DNA of 64,000 bases from Geodermatophilus normandii (GCF_003182485.1 NZ_QGTX01000001.1:1322001-1386000); one strand, 5' to 3'. Shown: positions 17,230 through 27,542, numbered from the stretch's first letter. Program-made: numbers and translations. Notes: generated by a model not told the origin, from the letters alone.

Positions 17230-19592
17230 ACCGGGCTCCGGCTGGGCGGCCACGCGGCGCCGGCGCCGTCGGGGAGCTCCTCCTCGGTCCGCCCGCGGCG
17301 GCGCAGGAAGAGGATCCCGCGGCGGAGGAAGAGCAGCCCGAGCAGGACGGCGGCGCCGATGGTGATCGACAGCGAGATCGTCCCGTAGGCGGTGCTGCGG
17401 ACCTGGATCGCGACGTCGTCGCCGAGGGCCCCGCCGCCCGGGGTGGTCAGGCTGGCGGTGACGGCGAAGCGCCCGGACTGGCGCACCTGGGTGGGGACCT
17501 CCAGCGTCGTGCGCTGCTGCGGCTCCAGTTCCTGCGCGCTCAGGTCGCCGATCGTCAGGCCCACGTTGTCGCGGGTGCGCACCTGCGGCAGCACCCGGAC
17601 GGCGAAGGGCAGGTCGTTCTGGACGGTGAGCACCAGCGGCGCGTCGCTGGAGGCGAGGCTGTAGGTGCCGTCGGCCGGCGCCACCAGGGTCACCCGCTCC
17701 CGCAGGGCGCCCACGGTGTCGCGCACGTCCTGCGCGGCGGCGAGGAAGCCGGCCGGGTCGTCCCGCCAGGCCGCCGAGGCCGCCCGGGACAGCGCGCGGT
17801 CGGAGGAGGCGAGGGCGCTCGCCGCGTCGCCGACGACGGCGCCGGCCAGGTCGTCGCGCAGCCCCGCGGCGGCGGCGAGCTCGGCCAGGCCGGCCGGGTC
17901 GAGCACGGCGGCCCCGGCCTGGTCCAGCGGCGTGCCGGCGTCGGCGACCGGACCCGCGGCCAGGTCGGTCAGCGCAACTGGGCGCAGGCCGGGCAGCGCG
18001 GTGTCGGCGATCATCGCGGCGACTCCCTCGGGGTCGGGGTCGACGTCGCGCGCGGGGGCGACCAGCACGCTCTGGCCCGCGGGGTCGGTCGCCGCCTGCT
18101 GCGAGACCAGCACGAGCTCGGCGAGGTAGCGCTGCTCGGCGATGCGCGTCCCGCCCGCGGCGGGATCCGCCGTGCTCACGACGGAGGACAGCCCGGCGTC
18201 GGCCACCAGCGCCTCCACCGGACCGTCGGTGGCGGGCACGGTGGCCCGTGCCGCGGCTCCGCCGCCCCGGACGCCGAGCACGGCGTCCCCCTCGCTCAGG
18301 GCACTGGAGGCGACGACGACCTGCTCGACCCCACCGGCGCGCAGCGTGGTGAGCGTGTCCGGCCGCAGCGCCCCGCCGGGCGCCCAGGCGAGGTCGGTCC
18401 GGGGCACGACCCCGAGGACGTCGGCCAGCAGCGCGGCGCCGGCCGGTCCCGGGGAGGCCGCGGAGGCGACGCGCCGCGCGTCCGCGGCGTCGGGGTCCCC
18501 GTCGGTGTCGTCCCCGGTGTCCTCGTCCGTGCCCGTCGGCGCGCCGGGCAGGCTGCGGGTGAGCGCGGCGCCCAGGCCGGTGGCCTGCAGCGCGTCGGCG
18601 TCGACGTCGCCGTACGCCAGCGCGACCACCGGGTGCTGGGCGGCCACGGCGCGCAGCCGGTCCAGCCAGGCGCCGGCGGCCTCGGTGCCGCTGCCGGCGT
18701 CGTCCTGGCCGGCCACGTCGTAGGGGCCCTCGGCCATGACCGAGAGCGCCTCCACCAGCGCCGGGTCGACGGCCAGCGTCACCGGAGCCACCGGGGTCGG
18801 TGCGGAGGCGCCGGGCGCGAGCACCACCGGCAGCCGCTCGACGACGGAGAGCGCGCGGTCCAGGCGCCCGCCGTCGGACACGGCGGCGGCCAGCCCGTCG
18901 TCGGTGAAGTCCCCGGCGGCGTCGCGGTGGCTGCGCTCGGTCAGGGGCCACAGCCAGGCGACGGCGGTGGCGGTGGCCGGCGGCGCGGTCTGCTGCACCA
19001 GGTGCGTGCGGACCTCGCCCACCCGGCGCTGCTCGCCGTCCCCGCCGGTGCCGTTGAGGTTGAGCAGCAGGGGGTAGACGCCGTCCCCGCCCAGGGCCAG
19101 GTCGGTGGTGGTCGCGGTGACCGTGAACGGGATGCTGCCGCCGGGCGCGAGCGAGTCGGGCAGCGGCGCGAACGGCGTGCTGTACGCGGTGGCCGGGTCG
19201 GCGTCGGCCTCGGCGTCGGCGGCGACCAGGTCGGCGCGGGTGGTGACCGCCGCGCCGCGCTGCAGCCGGATCCCGAGGTCGGTCAGCGTCTCGCTGCCGG
19301 TGTTGGTGAGGGTGCCGCCCAGGGTCACGGTGCCGCCGGGCGCGACGGTGCGCGGGTCCAGGCGGGTGAGGTCGACGACGACCGGGCGCTCGGCGTCCGG
19401 TGCGGGCGCGGCGGGTGCTGCCGCCGCGGGGCCCAGGGCGGGCACGACGGCCGGGGCGAGCACGGGTGCCGCGGCCAGCGGGAGGGCCAGCAGCGCCCCC
19501 GTCAGGGCGCGGGTCACCGTCCTCCCGCGCCGGCCGGCCCCCCGGCGCGGGGAACGCGAGCTGGGACGGACCTGGGGGTCCGGGTCACGCAC
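17226..19592 (-). CDS. DUF6049 family secreted membrane-anchored protein
   Basis: This 788-residue protein is conserved beside murJ in actinobacteria (Rv3909 in M. tuberculosis); its function is not established. There is a basic N-terminus and signal sequence near residues 28-50 ([20 protein letters not shown]). A large extracytoplasmic part follows, with CARDB-like and Ig-like segments at both ends ([29 protein letters not shown]). A C-terminal helix ([20 protein letters not shown]) and a basic tail end it. Position suggests a role in wall assembly with MurJ. Confidence 0.85.
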   Translation of the reverse strand: MRDPDPQVRPSSRSPRRGAGRRGRTVTRALTGALLALPLAAAPVLAPAVVPALGPAAAAPAAPAPDAERPVVVDLTRLDPRTVAPGGTVTLGGTLTNTGSETLTDLGIRLQRGAAVTTRADLVAADAEADADPATAYSTPFAPLPDSLAPGGSIPFTVTATTTDLALGGDGVYPLLLNLNGTGGDGEQRRVGEVRTHLVQQTAPPATATAVAWLWPLTERSHRDAAGDFTDDGLAAAVSDGGRLDRALSVVERLPVVLAPGASAPTPVAPVTLAVDPALVEALSVMAEGPYDVAGQDDAGSGTEAAGAWLDRLRAVAAQHPVVALAYGDVDADALQATGLGAALTRSLPGAPTGTDEDTGDDTDGDPDAADARRVASAASPGPAGAALLADVLGVVPRTDLAWAPGGALRPDTLTTLRAGGVEQVVVASSALSEGDAVLGVRGGGAAARATVPATDGPVEALVADAGLSSVVSTADPAAGGTRIAEQRYLAELVLVSQQAATDPAGQSVLVAPARDVDPDPEGVAAMIADTALPGLRPVALTDLAAGPVADAGTPLDQAGAAVLDPAGLAELAAAAGLRDDLAGAVVGDAASALASSDRALSRAASAAWRDDPAGFLAAAQDVRDTVGALRERVTLVAPADGTYSLASSDAPLVLTVQNDLPFAVRVLPQVRTRDNVGLTIGDLSAQELEPQQRTTLEVPTQVRQSGRFAVTASLTTPGGGALGDDVAIQVRSTAYGTISLSITIGAAVLLGLLFLRRGILFLRRRGRTEEELPDGAGAAWPPSRSPV

Positions 19593-20060
19593 TGTCGGCG
19601 AGCAGCGCGGGCGCCCGCTCGACCAGCGCCCGTTCGTCGGCGTAGGCCAGCCGGCCGGCCAGCTCGTCGAGGGGGACCCAGGCGACCTCGGTCACCTCGA
19701 CGTCGGCGTCGGACAGCGCGCCACCGATGGCCCGCAGGAGGAAGTGGTGCACCGTCTTGTGCACGCGGCGGCCCTCGGCGACGAACCAGAAGTCGATGAT
19801 CCCCAGCGGGGCGAGCACCTCGCCGATGATCCCGGTCTCCTCGGCGACCTCCCGGACGGCGGTGTCCTCCGGGGTCTCGCCCTCCTCGATGTGGCCCTTC
19901 GGCAGCGACCACAGGAGCCGGCCACGGCGGTCGGTGCGCCCGATGAGCGCGGCGCGGGGGCCGGTCAGGGGGTCGTCGGCGACCACGAGGCCCCCGCGGA
20001 GGTCTCGTCGACCCGGCGCAGGCGGCGACCGGGACGCCCTCGTCCGCCGGTCCCTGCCAT
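19585..20060 (-). CDS. NUDIX hydrolase (MutT4-like) with apparent frameshift
   Basis: The body is intact: [20 protein letters not shown] and the NUDIX box [22 protein letters not shown]. Homologues at this locus (Rv3908, recalled) begin with an ETSAGGLV motif. Here that motif is split: ATG at 20060 gives [23 protein letters not shown], then a C5 run (19991-19995 on the plus strand) shifts frame, and [11 protein letters not shown] continues in the other frame. One more C would restore the full protein. The ATG is supported by TACCCT 6 nt upstream. An uninterrupted frame exists from GTG 20088, but its first 30 residues are not family-like. It may be a sequencing error, a pseudogene or slippage. 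Confidence 0.75.
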
Positions 20061-20066
20061 GCGAGG

Positions 20067-20094
20067 AGGGTAGCGCGAGCCGCGCCACTACCCT
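20067..20094. promoter_or_regulatory. Divergent -10 boxes of the NUDIX gene and pcnA
   Basis: TACCCT on the minus strand (20067-20072) ends 6 nt before ATG 20060. A second TACCCT on the plus strand (20089-20094) ends 8 nt before GTG 20103. Both genes appear leaderless or nearly so, from promoters only 16 bp apart. Confidence 0.6.
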
Positions 20095-20102
20095 GGCTCG
20101 TC

Positions 20103-21584
20103 GTGTCCGGAGAGCCGCAGAGTCGTCCGGCCGGCGGGGGAGTCCCGCCGGCGGTGCAGCAGACCGTGCGCGAGCTGGTGGACGTCTCCCCCGTGCTGGT
20201 CGAGCTGGGCGAGCGCTTCGCCGCCGCCGGGTTCGAGGTGCACCTGGTGGGTGGTTCGGTGCGCGACGCGCTGCTGGCCGCGGGCGGGGACGCGGCGCCG
20301 GGCGGCGACCTCGACGTCACCACCGACGCCCGGCCGGAGCAGGTGCTGGAGCTGCTGCGGGGCTGGGCGGGTTCCACGTGGAACCAGGGGATCGCCTTCG
20401 GCACCGTCGGCGCGGAGGTCCGCGGCACCCGGCTGGAGATCACCACGTTCCGCGCCGACCGCTACGACCGGGAGTCGCGCAACCCCGAGGTGGCGTGGGG
20501 GACCTCGCTGGCGGAGGACCTGGCCCGCCGGGACTTCACGGTGAACGCCATGGCGGTGTCGCTGGGACCCGACCGCACGGTCACCGACCCGTTCGGCGGC
20601 CTCGGCGATCTGCTCGCCCGCCGGCTGCGGACCCCGGGCGCGGCGGCGGACTCCTTCGCCGACGACCCGCTGCGGATGCTGCGGGCGGTGCGCTTCGTCG
20701 CCCAGCTCGGCCTCACGCCGGCCGACGACGTCGTCGAGGCGATGACCGCCATGTCCGGCCAGCTGGCCCGCATCACGCCGGAGCGGGTGCAGGCCGAGCT
20801 GTCCAAGACGCTGCTGCAGGACGCCCCCCGCGCGGGGCTCGAGCTGTTCGTCTCCACCGGCCTGGCCGACGTCGTCCTGCCCGAGCTGCCTGCGCTGCGC
20901 ATGGAGATCGACGAGCACCACCAGCACAAGGACGTCTACACGCACTCGCTGACGGTGCTCGACCAGGCGATCGCGCTGGAGCGGGCCGACCCCGACGCCC
21001 CGTCGCCGGACCTGGTGCTGCGCCTGGCGGCGCTGCTGCACGACATCGGCAAGCCGGCCACCCGCCGGCACGAGCCCCGCGGCCGCGTCTCCTTCCACCA
21101 CCACGAGGTGGTCGGCGCCAAGCTCGTGCGCAAGCGGCTGACGGCGCTGCGCTACCCCAAGGACGTCGTCGAGGCGGTCGCCCGGCTGACGTTCCTGCAC
21201 CTGCGCTTCCACGGGTACGGCCGCGGGGAGTGGACCGACTCCGCGGTGCGCCGCTACGTGACCGACGCCGGCGACCTGCTCCCCCGCCTGCACAAGCTGG
21301 TCCGCTCGGACTCCACCACGCGCAACCGGCGGCGGGCCGCGGCGCTCTCGGCCACCTACGACTCCCTCGAGCAGCGGATCGGTGAGCTGTCGGTGGCCGA
21401 GGACCTCGCGCGGGTCCGGCCCGACCTCGACGGCAACGCGATCATGGAGCTCCTCGGACTCCCGCCCGGCCGCGAGGTCGGCGAGGCGTGGCGGTTCCTC
21501 AAGGAGCTCCGCCTCGAGCGCGGCCCCCTCGAGCGCGACGAGGCCGAGGCCGAGCTGCGCGCCTGGTGGGCCGCCCGCGGCTGA
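20103..21584 (+). CDS. pcnA: CCA tRNA nucleotidyltransferase / poly(A) polymerase family
   Basis: This 493-residue enzyme adds or repairs the tRNA 3' CCA end. The class II nucleotidyltransferase head shows [13 protein letters not shown] near residues 43-55 and [10 protein letters not shown] near 70. Neck motifs DFTVNAMAV and [11 protein letters not shown] follow. A C-terminal HD domain (LLHDIGKP near 315, then FHHHEVVGA) matches the actinobacterial form. A parS palindrome lies within codons for STWNQG. The gene is divergent from the NUDIX gene, as in M. tuberculosis. Confidence 0.93.
   Translation: MSGEPQSRPAGGGVPPAVQQTVRELVDVSPVLVELGERFAAAGFEVHLVGGSVRDALLAAGGDAAPGGDLDVTTDARPEQVLELLRGWAGSTWNQGIAFGTVGAEVRGTRLEITTFRADRYDRESRNPEVAWGTSLAEDLARRDFTVNAMAVSLGPDRTVTDPFGGLGDLLARRLRTPGAAADSFADDPLRMLRAVRFVAQLGLTPADDVVEAMTAMSGQLARITPERVQAELSKTLLQDAPRAGLELFVSTGLADVVLPELPALRMEIDEHHQHKDVYTHSLTVLDQAIALERADPDAPSPDLVLRLAALLHDIGKPATRRHEPRGRVSFHHHEVVGAKLVRKRLTALRYPKDVVEAVARLTFLHLRFHGYGRGEWTDSAVRRYVTDAGDLLPRLHKLVRSDSTTRNRRRAAALSATYDSLEQRIGELSVAEDLARVRPDLDGNAIMELLGLPPGREVGEAWRFLKELRLERGPLERDEAEAELRAWWAARG
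20371..20384. promoter_or_regulatory. parS: parS site inside pcnA
   Basis: A perfect 14-bp palindrome GTTCCACGTGGAAC, identical to the site at 5693, sits in the pcnA coding sequence about 14.7 kb from it. Confidence 0.85.
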
Positions 21585-21676
21585 CTCACCCGCGCGGGTC
21601 ATCCCGCCCGCCGGCCCCTCCCCCGCCCGCCGTCCCCCGGTAGGACGGACGGCCGGACCACGGGACGGGGACACGG

Positions 21677-22672
21677 GTGCACGGGGCGGGACAGCAGGGC
21701 GGCGGACGGCCGCCCGTGCCGCCGGCCCTCCCGACGTCGCCCACCGGGCGGGTGCCGCAGTGGGTGCTCGACCAGGCGACCGGCCGCGCCGTCGACCCGG
21801 CACCGTGGCGCGCCTGGGAGGGCGGCCCGCCGCTGCCGTCGCGCCGCCGGTCCCCCGCCGTCCGCGGGGTGCTGTCGGTCGTCCTGGTCCTGGTGCTGGG
21901 CCTCGGCGCCGCGGTGCTCGCCGGCCCCCGCCCGTGGCCGTGGGAGTCCGCGTACGACTCCTCGACCCCCGACCGCGGCGGCGTCCCGGGCACGGGGGCG
22001 ACGGCCGACCGGCCCACGCCCGGCCGCGAGGAGGCCGCCGCACCGCTCGGCACGCCGCCCGCGGCCCCCGACACCGGCACGTACGCCTTCGTGCAGACCC
22101 AGCCCGGCGGGACCGATCCCGTCGCCTACGACCCCTGCCGGCCGGTCCACTGGGTCATGCGGCCCGACGGGGCCCCGCCGGGGGCTCCCGGCCTGGTGGA
22201 GGAGGCGCTGTCCCGGCTCTCGGCCGCCAGTGGCCTCCGCTTCGTCCACGACGGCACCACCGACGAGGCCTGGTCGGAGGACCGGGCCGCCTTCCAGCCC
22301 GCCCGCTACGGCGACCGCTGGGCGCCGGTGCTGGTGAGCTGGGCGACGCCCGGGGAGGTCCCCGCCCTGGAGGGCACCGTCGCGGGCGTCGCCGGGAGCC
22401 AGGCCGTCACGGCCGGTGGGCCGTGGGTCTTCGTCACCGGCACGGTCACGATCGACGCCGGCTGGGCCGATGGCCCGGCCCGGTCCCCCGACGGGCGGGC
22501 CGAGGTCCGCGGGGTGCTCATGCACGAGTTCGGCCACCTGGTGGGCCTCGACCACGTCCACGACCCCGCCGAGCTCATGGCCCCGGAGTACCGGGGGCAG
22601 GAGGACTTCGGTCCCGGCGACCTCGCCGGGCTGGCCCGGCTCGGCCGCGGTGCCTGCGCGCCGGACCTCTAG
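21677..22672 (+). CDS. Membrane-anchored matrixin-like zinc metalloprotease
   Basis: The 331-residue product has a Pro-rich cytoplasmic N-terminus, one membrane helix near residues 60-85 (RGVLSVVLVLVLGLGAAVLA) and an extracellular peptidase-like domain. The metzincin zinc motif HEFGHLVGLDH lies near residues 283-293, followed by a Met-turn-like ELMAPEY. The substrate is unknown. GTG at 21677 follows GGGGACACGG with a weak ribosome binding site. Its stop overlaps that of the convergent MFS gene at a CTAG. Confidence 0.8.
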   Translation: MHGAGQQGGGRPPVPPALPTSPTGRVPQWVLDQATGRAVDPAPWRAWEGGPPLPSRRRSPAVRGVLSVVLVLVLGLGAAVLAGPRPWPWESAYDSSTPDRGGVPGTGATADRPTPGREEAAAPLGTPPAAPDTGTYAFVQTQPGGTDPVAYDPCRPVHWVMRPDGAPPGAPGLVEEALSRLSAASGLRFVHDGTTDEAWSEDRAAFQPARYGDRWAPVLVSWATPGEVPALEGTVAGVAGSQAVTAGGPWVFVTGTVTIDAGWADGPARSPDGRAEVRGVLMHEFGHLVGLDHVHDPAELMAPEYRGQEDFGPGDLAGLARLGRGACAPDL

Positions 22673-23955
22673 GCCCGCGCCACTCGGCGGCTGCCGCGCA
22701 GGAACGCGACGGCGGTCAGCCCGTACACGGCCGCGACGGCGACCAGCACCGGCACCGAGACCCCCGAGGGCGGCAGCACCAGCGCCCCGGCGACGAGCGC
22801 CGCGACGTAGGTGACGTTGACCAGCGTGTCGTAGACCGAGAACACCCGGCCGCGGACGTCGTCGCCGAGGGACTCCTGCAGCGTCGTGTCCACGCAGACC
22901 TTCACGCCCTGGGCGACGAAGCCGAGCACGAAGCCGCCCGCCACGACCGCCGGCGGCGCGAAGGCCGCCCCGAGCAGCAGCTGCAGCGCGCCCCCGCCGG
23001 CCAGCAGCAGCGCCGTCCACCGACGGCGGCCCAGCCGGCGCACCGCGGCCGGGGTGACCAGCGCCGCGAGCAGGGTGCCCACCGCGCCGGCGGCGACGAC
23101 CTGGCCCAGCCCGACCAGCCCGCCCGGGAACAGCGGCCCGGACCCCTCGCGCAGGGGACCGCGGTAGAGCAGCAGGGACACCAGCGTCAGCAGGCCGTAG
23201 CAGACCCGGTGCCCGGCGATGGCCAGCAGCGCGGCTGCGGCCGGCGGGTGCGCCGCCACGGACCGCGCGCCGTCGGCCATCCCGGCGACGACCTGCCGCG
23301 CCGTCAGCCGGGCCGAGCGGGTGGCGGTGTCCGGGCCGAGGTCGCCGCGGCCGAACCCCGCGGCGGTCGCGGCGGCCGCCAGGTGGGGCAGCGCGGCGCA
23401 CAGCGCCACGGCCGCGTAGCCGGCGTCCCCGGCCGGCGCCAGCTGCACCAGCCCGACCGCGACGCCGCCGCCGACGACGGTGGCCACGGCGCCGGACGTC
23501 GTCGACAGCGCGTTGGCGGTCACCAGCGTCCCGGCGTCGGCCGTGTGCGGCAGCGCGGCCGACAGCGCCGACAGCACGAACCGGGTGACCGAGAAGACCG
23601 CGAGCCCGGCGACGGCGAGCGGCAGGCCGCCGGCCCCGGTGAGCACCAGGGCGCCGACGACGGCGACCATCCCGGCCCGCAGCAGGTCGGCGTGCACCAG
23701 CACCTGCCGCCGGCTCCACCGGTCCAGCCAGACGCCGGCGAACGGGCCGAGCAGCGAGTAGGGCAGCAGGAGGACGGCGAAACCGGCCGCGACGGCGAGC
23801 GGATCGGTCGCCCGCTGGGGGTTGAACAGCACGGTCCCGGCGAGGGAGGCCTGGAAGATCCCGTCGCCGACCTGCGCGGACAGCCGGGTGAGGAACAGCC
23901 GGCGGAAGTCGGGACGGGTCAGCAGGTGCCGCACGGTGGGGGCGGCCCGCTGCAC
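22669..23955 (-). CDS. MFS transporter
   Basis: This 428-residue protein has about 12 hydrophobic helices and an MFS-like first segment (FLTRLSAQVGDGIFQASLAG). The loop LGPFAGVWLDRWSRRQVLVHADLLRAG contains the typical MFS loop 2-3 motif. A DVRGRVFSVYDT loop separates late helices. The substrate is not predictable. Divergence from the YqgE gene parallels Rv0037c/Rv0038 as I recall them. GTG at 23955 has TAGGGT 6 nt upstream. Confidence 0.85.
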   Translation of the reverse strand: MQRAAPTVRHLLTRPDFRRLFLTRLSAQVGDGIFQASLAGTVLFNPQRATDPLAVAAGFAVLLLPYSLLGPFAGVWLDRWSRRQVLVHADLLRAGMVAVVGALVLTGAGGLPLAVAGLAVFSVTRFVLSALSAALPHTADAGTLVTANALSTTSGAVATVVGGGVAVGLVQLAPAGDAGYAAVALCAALPHLAAAATAAGFGRGDLGPDTATRSARLTARQVVAGMADGARSVAAHPPAAAALLAIAGHRVCYGLLTLVSLLLYRGPLREGSGPLFPGGLVGLGQVVAAGAVGTLLAALVTPAAVRRLGRRRWTALLLAGGGALQLLLGAAFAPPAVVAGGFVLGFVAQGVKVCVDTTLQESLGDDVRGRVFSVYDTLVNVTYVAALVAGALVLPPSGVSVPVLVAVAAVYGLTAVAFLRGSRRVARA

Positions 23956-23961
23956 CGGGTC

Positions 23962-23967
23962 ACCCTA
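23962..23967 (-). promoter_or_regulatory. Leaderless -10 box of the MFS gene
   Basis: TAGGGT on the minus strand ends 6 nt before the GTG at 23955; no ribosome binding site is present. Confidence 0.5.
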
Positions 23968-24018
23968 CGGCGCGGGCTCGACCTCCCCCGGGCGCCGGAC
24001 TGTTGCACACTGGACGGG

Positions 24019-24681
24019 ATGTCCCAGGTGCCCTCGTCACCCGATCCCGAGCCCGGCCCGCCGATCCGGCCGGTCGCGGGCCGACGTCGCGCGGCGGTGC
24101 CCCGGCTGTCGACCGGCACCCTCGACGACGTCGTCCCGGGCTCGCTGCTGGTCGCGATGCCCGCGCTCACCGACCCGAACTTCGCCGGCACCGTCGTCTA
24201 CGTGCTCGACCACAACGACACGGGCACGCTCGGCGTCGTCCTCGGCCGGCCCAGCCAGGTCGAGATCCGCGACGTGCTGCCCGGCTGGTGCGACCTGGCC
24301 GTCGAGCCGGGGGTCTTCCACGTCGGCGGCCCCTGCGAGACCGACACCGCGCTGTGCCTGGCCAGCTGTCCCGGCACCGCGGCCGAGGGCGCGGGGCTGC
24401 GGCGGGTGGCCGGCGACGTCTACCTCGTCGACCTCGACGCCGACCCCGACGCCCTCGACGGCGGCCTGGCGGGCCTGCGGGTGTTCGCCGGGTACGCGGG
24501 CTGGTCCCCCGGCCAGCTGGCCGCGGAGATCGCCGAGGGCGCGTGGGCGTGCGTGCCCGGCACCCCCGGCGACGTCCTCAGCGACCTGAGCGGCCCGCAG
24601 CTGTGGCGCGCGGTCCTCACCCGGCAGACCGGCCGGCTGGCCGTGCTGTCGACGGCTCCCGCGGACCCGTCCGCCAACTGA
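24019..24681 (+). CDS. YqgE/AlgH family protein
   Basis: This 220-residue protein of the UPF0301 family has unknown biochemical function. Family motifs are GSLLVAMPALTDPNFAGTVVYVLDHNDTG (near residues 40-70), GVVLGRP, VFHVGGPC and RVFAGYAGWSPGQLAAEI. The first 30 residues are Pro-rich. ATG at 24019 gives full length, and the upstream gap to the MFS gene is 63 bp. Confidence 0.88.
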   Translation: MSQVPSSPDPEPGPPIRPVAGRRRAAVPRLSTGTLDDVVPGSLLVAMPALTDPNFAGTVVYVLDHNDTGTLGVVLGRPSQVEIRDVLPGWCDLAVEPGVFHVGGPCETDTALCLASCPGTAAEGAGLRRVAGDVYLVDLDADPDALDGGLAGLRVFAGYAGWSPGQLAAEIAEGAWACVPGTPGDVLSDLSGPQLWRAVLTRQTGRLAVLSTAPADPSAN

Positions 24682-24751
24682 TCCGCCGGACACGCCGGGA
24701 CCGTCCGTCCGGGTGAGGCGCGCGGCGACCGGATCTGGTAGGAAGGACCCC

Positions 24752-24786
24752 GGAGGGGGCGGTCTGGGGAAGAGGCCGCCCCCTCC
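24752..24786. terminator. Hairpin terminator between convergent genes
   Basis: GGAGGGGGCGG (24752-24762) pairs with CCGCCCCCTCC (24776-24786) around a 13-base loop. It serves the yqgE gene and the convergent lipoprotein gene. Confidence 0.8.
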
Positions 24787-24810
24787 TCCCCTGTCCGGAC
24801 CCGGGCCCTC

Positions 24811-25569
24811 CTAGATCCCGACGGCCGCCGCCACCTCCGGGTGTGCCGCCGCGTCCACCGTCCGGCCGTCCTCCGGGAGCGCGATCGTCCGCGGCCCGTG
24901 GTCCGACAGCGTCACCGTGACCTCGTCCTCCTGGCCCGGCAGCGGGGTCGTGTACTGCAGCAGCAGGCCGCTGGTGTCGTCCACGGCCACCGACCAGCCC
25001 GCCTCGCCGGCGTACACCGTGGCCAGTCGCCGGTCGATCGAGCGCTGGCCCTCCCAGGTGTGGTCCCCGCCGCGGAAGGCGGCGGCGTCGTCGGCCTCCG
25101 GGGCGGCGAGGTTGAGCACCGCGGTCACGAGGACGTCGGTCAGCGGCACGGCGTCCGGGCCGGTCGCCACCGGGCGGCGCACGAAGGGGACGTCGGGCAG
25201 GCCGGCGGCGGCCAGCGCGTCCGTCAGCCCCGGCACGTCGCCGAACCAGATCTGCTCGCGGGTGAAGAACAGCGTGCGGACGTCGTCGGGACGCTCGTCG
25301 CCGTAGGAGGTCACCGCCTGGGCGCGGCCGGCGGAGCCGTCGAAGTCGACCTCGCCGGTGAGCGTCAGCAGCCCGCCGTCGCCGAAGGGCGCGGTGACGA
25401 CGACGTCCGCGCCGCCCTCCTCGGTGTCCCGGGCGAGCAGGCCGGCGAGCACCCCCGCCTCCTCGGCGGTCACCGGGTCACCCGGCTGCCGGTCGGCCTC
25501 GGGGTCGGAGCAGCCCGCGAGCAGCACGCCGAGCGTGACCAGCGCGGACGCGAGCAGGCGGCGCGGCAT
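24811..25569 (-). CDS. Lipoprotein, possibly LppX/LprAFG-like
   Basis: The 252-residue product has a lipoprotein signal peptide ending in lipobox LLAGC (Cys near residue 20). The body has the general layout of the LppX/LprAFG fold (a beta-rich half-barrel starting with a variable linker, then LTLTGEVDFDGSAGRAQAV), but I see no diagnostic motif. TACGCT ends 7 nt before ATG 25569, so the mRNA is probably leaderless. Lipid or glycolipid carriage is inference. Confidence 0.7.
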   Translation of the reverse strand: MPRRLLASALVTLGVLLAGCSDPEADRQPGDPVTAEEAGVLAGLLARDTEEGGADVVVTAPFGDGGLLTLTGEVDFDGSAGRAQAVTSYGDERPDDVRTLFFTREQIWFGDVPGLTDALAAAGLPDVPFVRRPVATGPDAVPLTDVLVTAVLNLAAPEADDAAAFRGGDHTWEGQRSIDRRLATVYAGEAGWSVAVDDTSGLLLQYTTPLPGQEDEVTVTLSDHGPRTIALPEDGRTVDAAAHPEVAAAVGI

Positions 25570-25576
25570 GGCGGTC

Positions 25577-25582
25577 AGCGTA
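25577..25582 (-). promoter_or_regulatory. Leaderless -10 box of the lipoprotein gene
   Basis: TACGCT on the minus strand ends 7 nt before the ATG at 25569. Confidence 0.5.
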
Positions 25583-25625
25583 GGCAGCCCGGCGGCGTCG
25601 ACGGCGTCCCGACAGGCCCGGACGG

Positions 25626-25662
25626 CACAGGGCCCGTCCCCCGGAGGGGAACGGGCCCTGTG
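25626..25662. terminator. Hairpin terminator after ino1
   Basis: CACAGGGCCCGT (25626-25637) pairs with ACGGGCCCTGTG (25651-25662), with inner CCC/GGG pairing. The outer arm shares CACAGGGCCCG with the parB terminator. Confidence 0.85.
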
Positions 25663-25679
25663 GTGTCACCAGGAGGTGC

Positions 25680-26759
25680 TCAGCGCTCGACGTCGCCGCG
25701 GATGAACGCCTCCACGGCGTCGCGCGCCTCGCTGTCGCTGTACTGCACCGGCGGGGACTTCATGAAGTACGACGACGCCGACAGGATCGGGCCGCCGATC
25801 CCGCGGTCCAGGGCGATCTTCGCCGCGCGCACGGCGTCGATGATGATCCCGGCCGAGTTGGGGGAGTCCCAGACCTCGAGCTTGTACTCCAGGTTCAGCG
25901 GGACGTCACCGAAGGCACGACCCTCCAGGCGCACGTAGGCCCACTTGCGGTCCGACAGCCAGGGCACGTGGTCCGACGGGCCGATGTGCACATTGTCGGT
26001 GCCCATGTCGCGGTCGACCTGGCTGGTGACGGCCTGCGTCTTGGAGATCTTCTTGGACTCCAGGCGCTCGCGCTCGAGCATGTTCTTGAAGTCCATGTTG
26101 CCGCCGACGTTGAGCTGCATCGTGCGGTCGAGCTGCACGCCGCGGTCCTCGAACAGCTTGGCCAGCACCCGGTGGGTGATGGTCGCGCCGACCTGGCTCT
26201 TGATGTCGTCGCCGACGATCGGGACGCCGGCGGCGGTGAACCTGTCCGCCCACTCCTTCGTCCCGGCGATGAACACCGGCAGCGCGTTGACGAAGGCCAC
26301 ACCGGCGTCGAGGGCGGCCTGCGCGTAGAACTCGGCGGCCTGCTGCGAGCCGACGGGCAGGTAGCAGACGAGGACGTCGGCACCGGACTCCCGCAGGGCG
26401 GCGACGACGTCGACCGGCTCCTCGTCGGACTCCTCGATCGTGGCCCGGTAGTACTTGCCCAGGCCGTCGAGGGTCGTGCCGCGCTGCACCGTCACGCCGA
26501 GCGGCGGCACGTCGGTGATCTTGATGGTGTTGTTCTCGCTGGCGACGATGGCCTCGGAGAGGTCGCGGCCGACCTTCTTGGCGTCGACGTCGAACGCCGC
26601 GACGAACTGCACGTCGGAGACGTGGTACTCGCCGAAGCGGACGTGCATCAGCCCGGGCACCGAGGTGGTCTCGTCGGCGTCGCGGTAGTAGTGCACCCCC
26701 TGGACCAGCGAGGCGGCGCAGTTGCCGACGCCGACGATGGCGACCTTGACAGCTCCCAT
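25680..26759 (-). CDS. ino1: myo-Inositol-1-phosphate synthase
   Basis: This NAD-dependent enzyme converts glucose 6-phosphate to inositol 1-phosphate for phosphatidylinositol and mycothiol. The 359-residue length fits the short actinobacterial type. Visible motifs are [16 protein letters not shown] (NAD site, near residue 6), [45 protein letters not shown] and the C-terminal [13 protein letters not shown]. padR lies 144 bp upstream in the same direction, the arrangement of Rv0046c-Rv0047c. Confidence 0.96.
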   Translation of the reverse strand: MGAVKVAIVGVGNCAASLVQGVHYYRDADETTSVPGLMHVRFGEYHVSDVQFVAAFDVDAKKVGRDLSEAIVASENNTIKITDVPPLGVTVQRGTTLDGLGKYYRATIEESDEEPVDVVAALRESGADVLVCYLPVGSQQAAEFYAQAALDAGVAFVNALPVFIAGTKEWADRFTAAGVPIVGDDIKSQVGATITHRVLAKLFEDRGVQLDRTMQLNVGGNMDFKNMLERERLESKKISKTQAVTSQVDRDMGTDNVHIGPSDHVPWLSDRKWAYVRLEGRAFGDVPLNLEYKLEVWDSPNSAGIIIDAVRAAKIALDRGIGGPILSASSYFMKSPPVQYSDSEARDAVEAFIRGDVER

Positions 26760-26903
26760 TGCTTTCCCTTCTCCGTGGACCAGTGGTCCGTGTCGCGGGA
26801 CCGTTCCGGTCCTGGCGGTGGCTGCCGGCGGGCTGGACAGCCGTCGTGCCTGCAGTGCGGTGGTGCGCGGGTGCGGTGGTGCGCGGTGCCGAGGAGGCGG
26901 GCG

Positions 26904-27515
26904 TCACCCGTCGCCGGTCGGCGGGGGGTCGTCCCCCGGCCCCGCGTCGGACCGGCGTCGCTCGCCGTCGGTGCGCTCGCTGTCGATGAGCTCGGACAGC
27001 CAGCGCACCTCCCGGTCGACGGAGTCCAGGCCGTGGCGCTGCAGTTCCAGCGTGTAGCGGTCGAGCCGTTCGCGGGTCCGCGCCAGTGAGGACCGCAGGC
27101 CGTCCCGCTGCCGTTCGACCGTGCGGCGGCGCCCCTCGAGGATGCGCAGCCGCACGTCGGCGGCGGTGTGCCGGAAGAAGGCGAGGTGGACGCCGAAGAG
27201 CCTGCCGTCGTCGTACGCCTCGGGACCGGCCTGGCTGACCAGCTCCGCGAAGCGTTCCTTGCCCTCCGCGGTGATCGTGTAGACCACCTTCCCGCGCCGG
27301 CCGGTGAGCGGCGGTGCGTCGGCCGGCAGCGGTGCGTGCCGGTCGGGCTCGTCGGTGGTGACGAGCCCGGCGGCGTACAACCGCTTGAGCGCGGGGTACA
27401 GCGAGCCGTAGGAGATGCTGCGCAGGCCCCCCAGCACCTCCGCGAGCCGTTTGCGCAGCTCGTAGCCGTGCATGGGGGACTGCTGCAGCAGTCCGAGGAT
27501 GGCGAACTCGAGCAT
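26904..27515 (-). CDS. PadR family transcriptional regulator
   Basis: This 203-residue regulator has an N-terminal winged helix (MLEFAILGLLQQSPMHGYEL; SISYGSLYPALKRLYAAGLV) and a C-terminal coiled-coil dimerisation domain of Vir-like type. ATG at 27515 is preceded by GGGGGGCGAG. A strong palindrome lies 28-48 bp upstream of the start, pointing to autoregulation. The gene is adjacent to ino1, which it may control; the ligand is unknown. Confidence 0.9.
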   Translation of the reverse strand: MLEFAILGLLQQSPMHGYELRKRLAEVLGGLRSISYGSLYPALKRLYAAGLVTTDEPDRHAPLPADAPPLTGRRGKVVYTITAEGKERFAELVSQAGPEAYDDGRLFGVHLAFFRHTAADVRLRILEGRRRTVERQRDGLRSSLARTRERLDRYTLELQRHGLDSVDREVRWLSELIDSERTDGERRRSDAGPGDDPPPTGDG

Positions 27516-27542
27516 CTCGCCCCCCGTCGGCTCCTGCCGGTC

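Noticed and set aside
20061..20088. GTG 20088 as the NUDIX start
   Set aside because: It keeps one frame open, but the first 30 residues do not look like the family, whereas the other frame gives the conserved motif and a correctly spaced -10 box.
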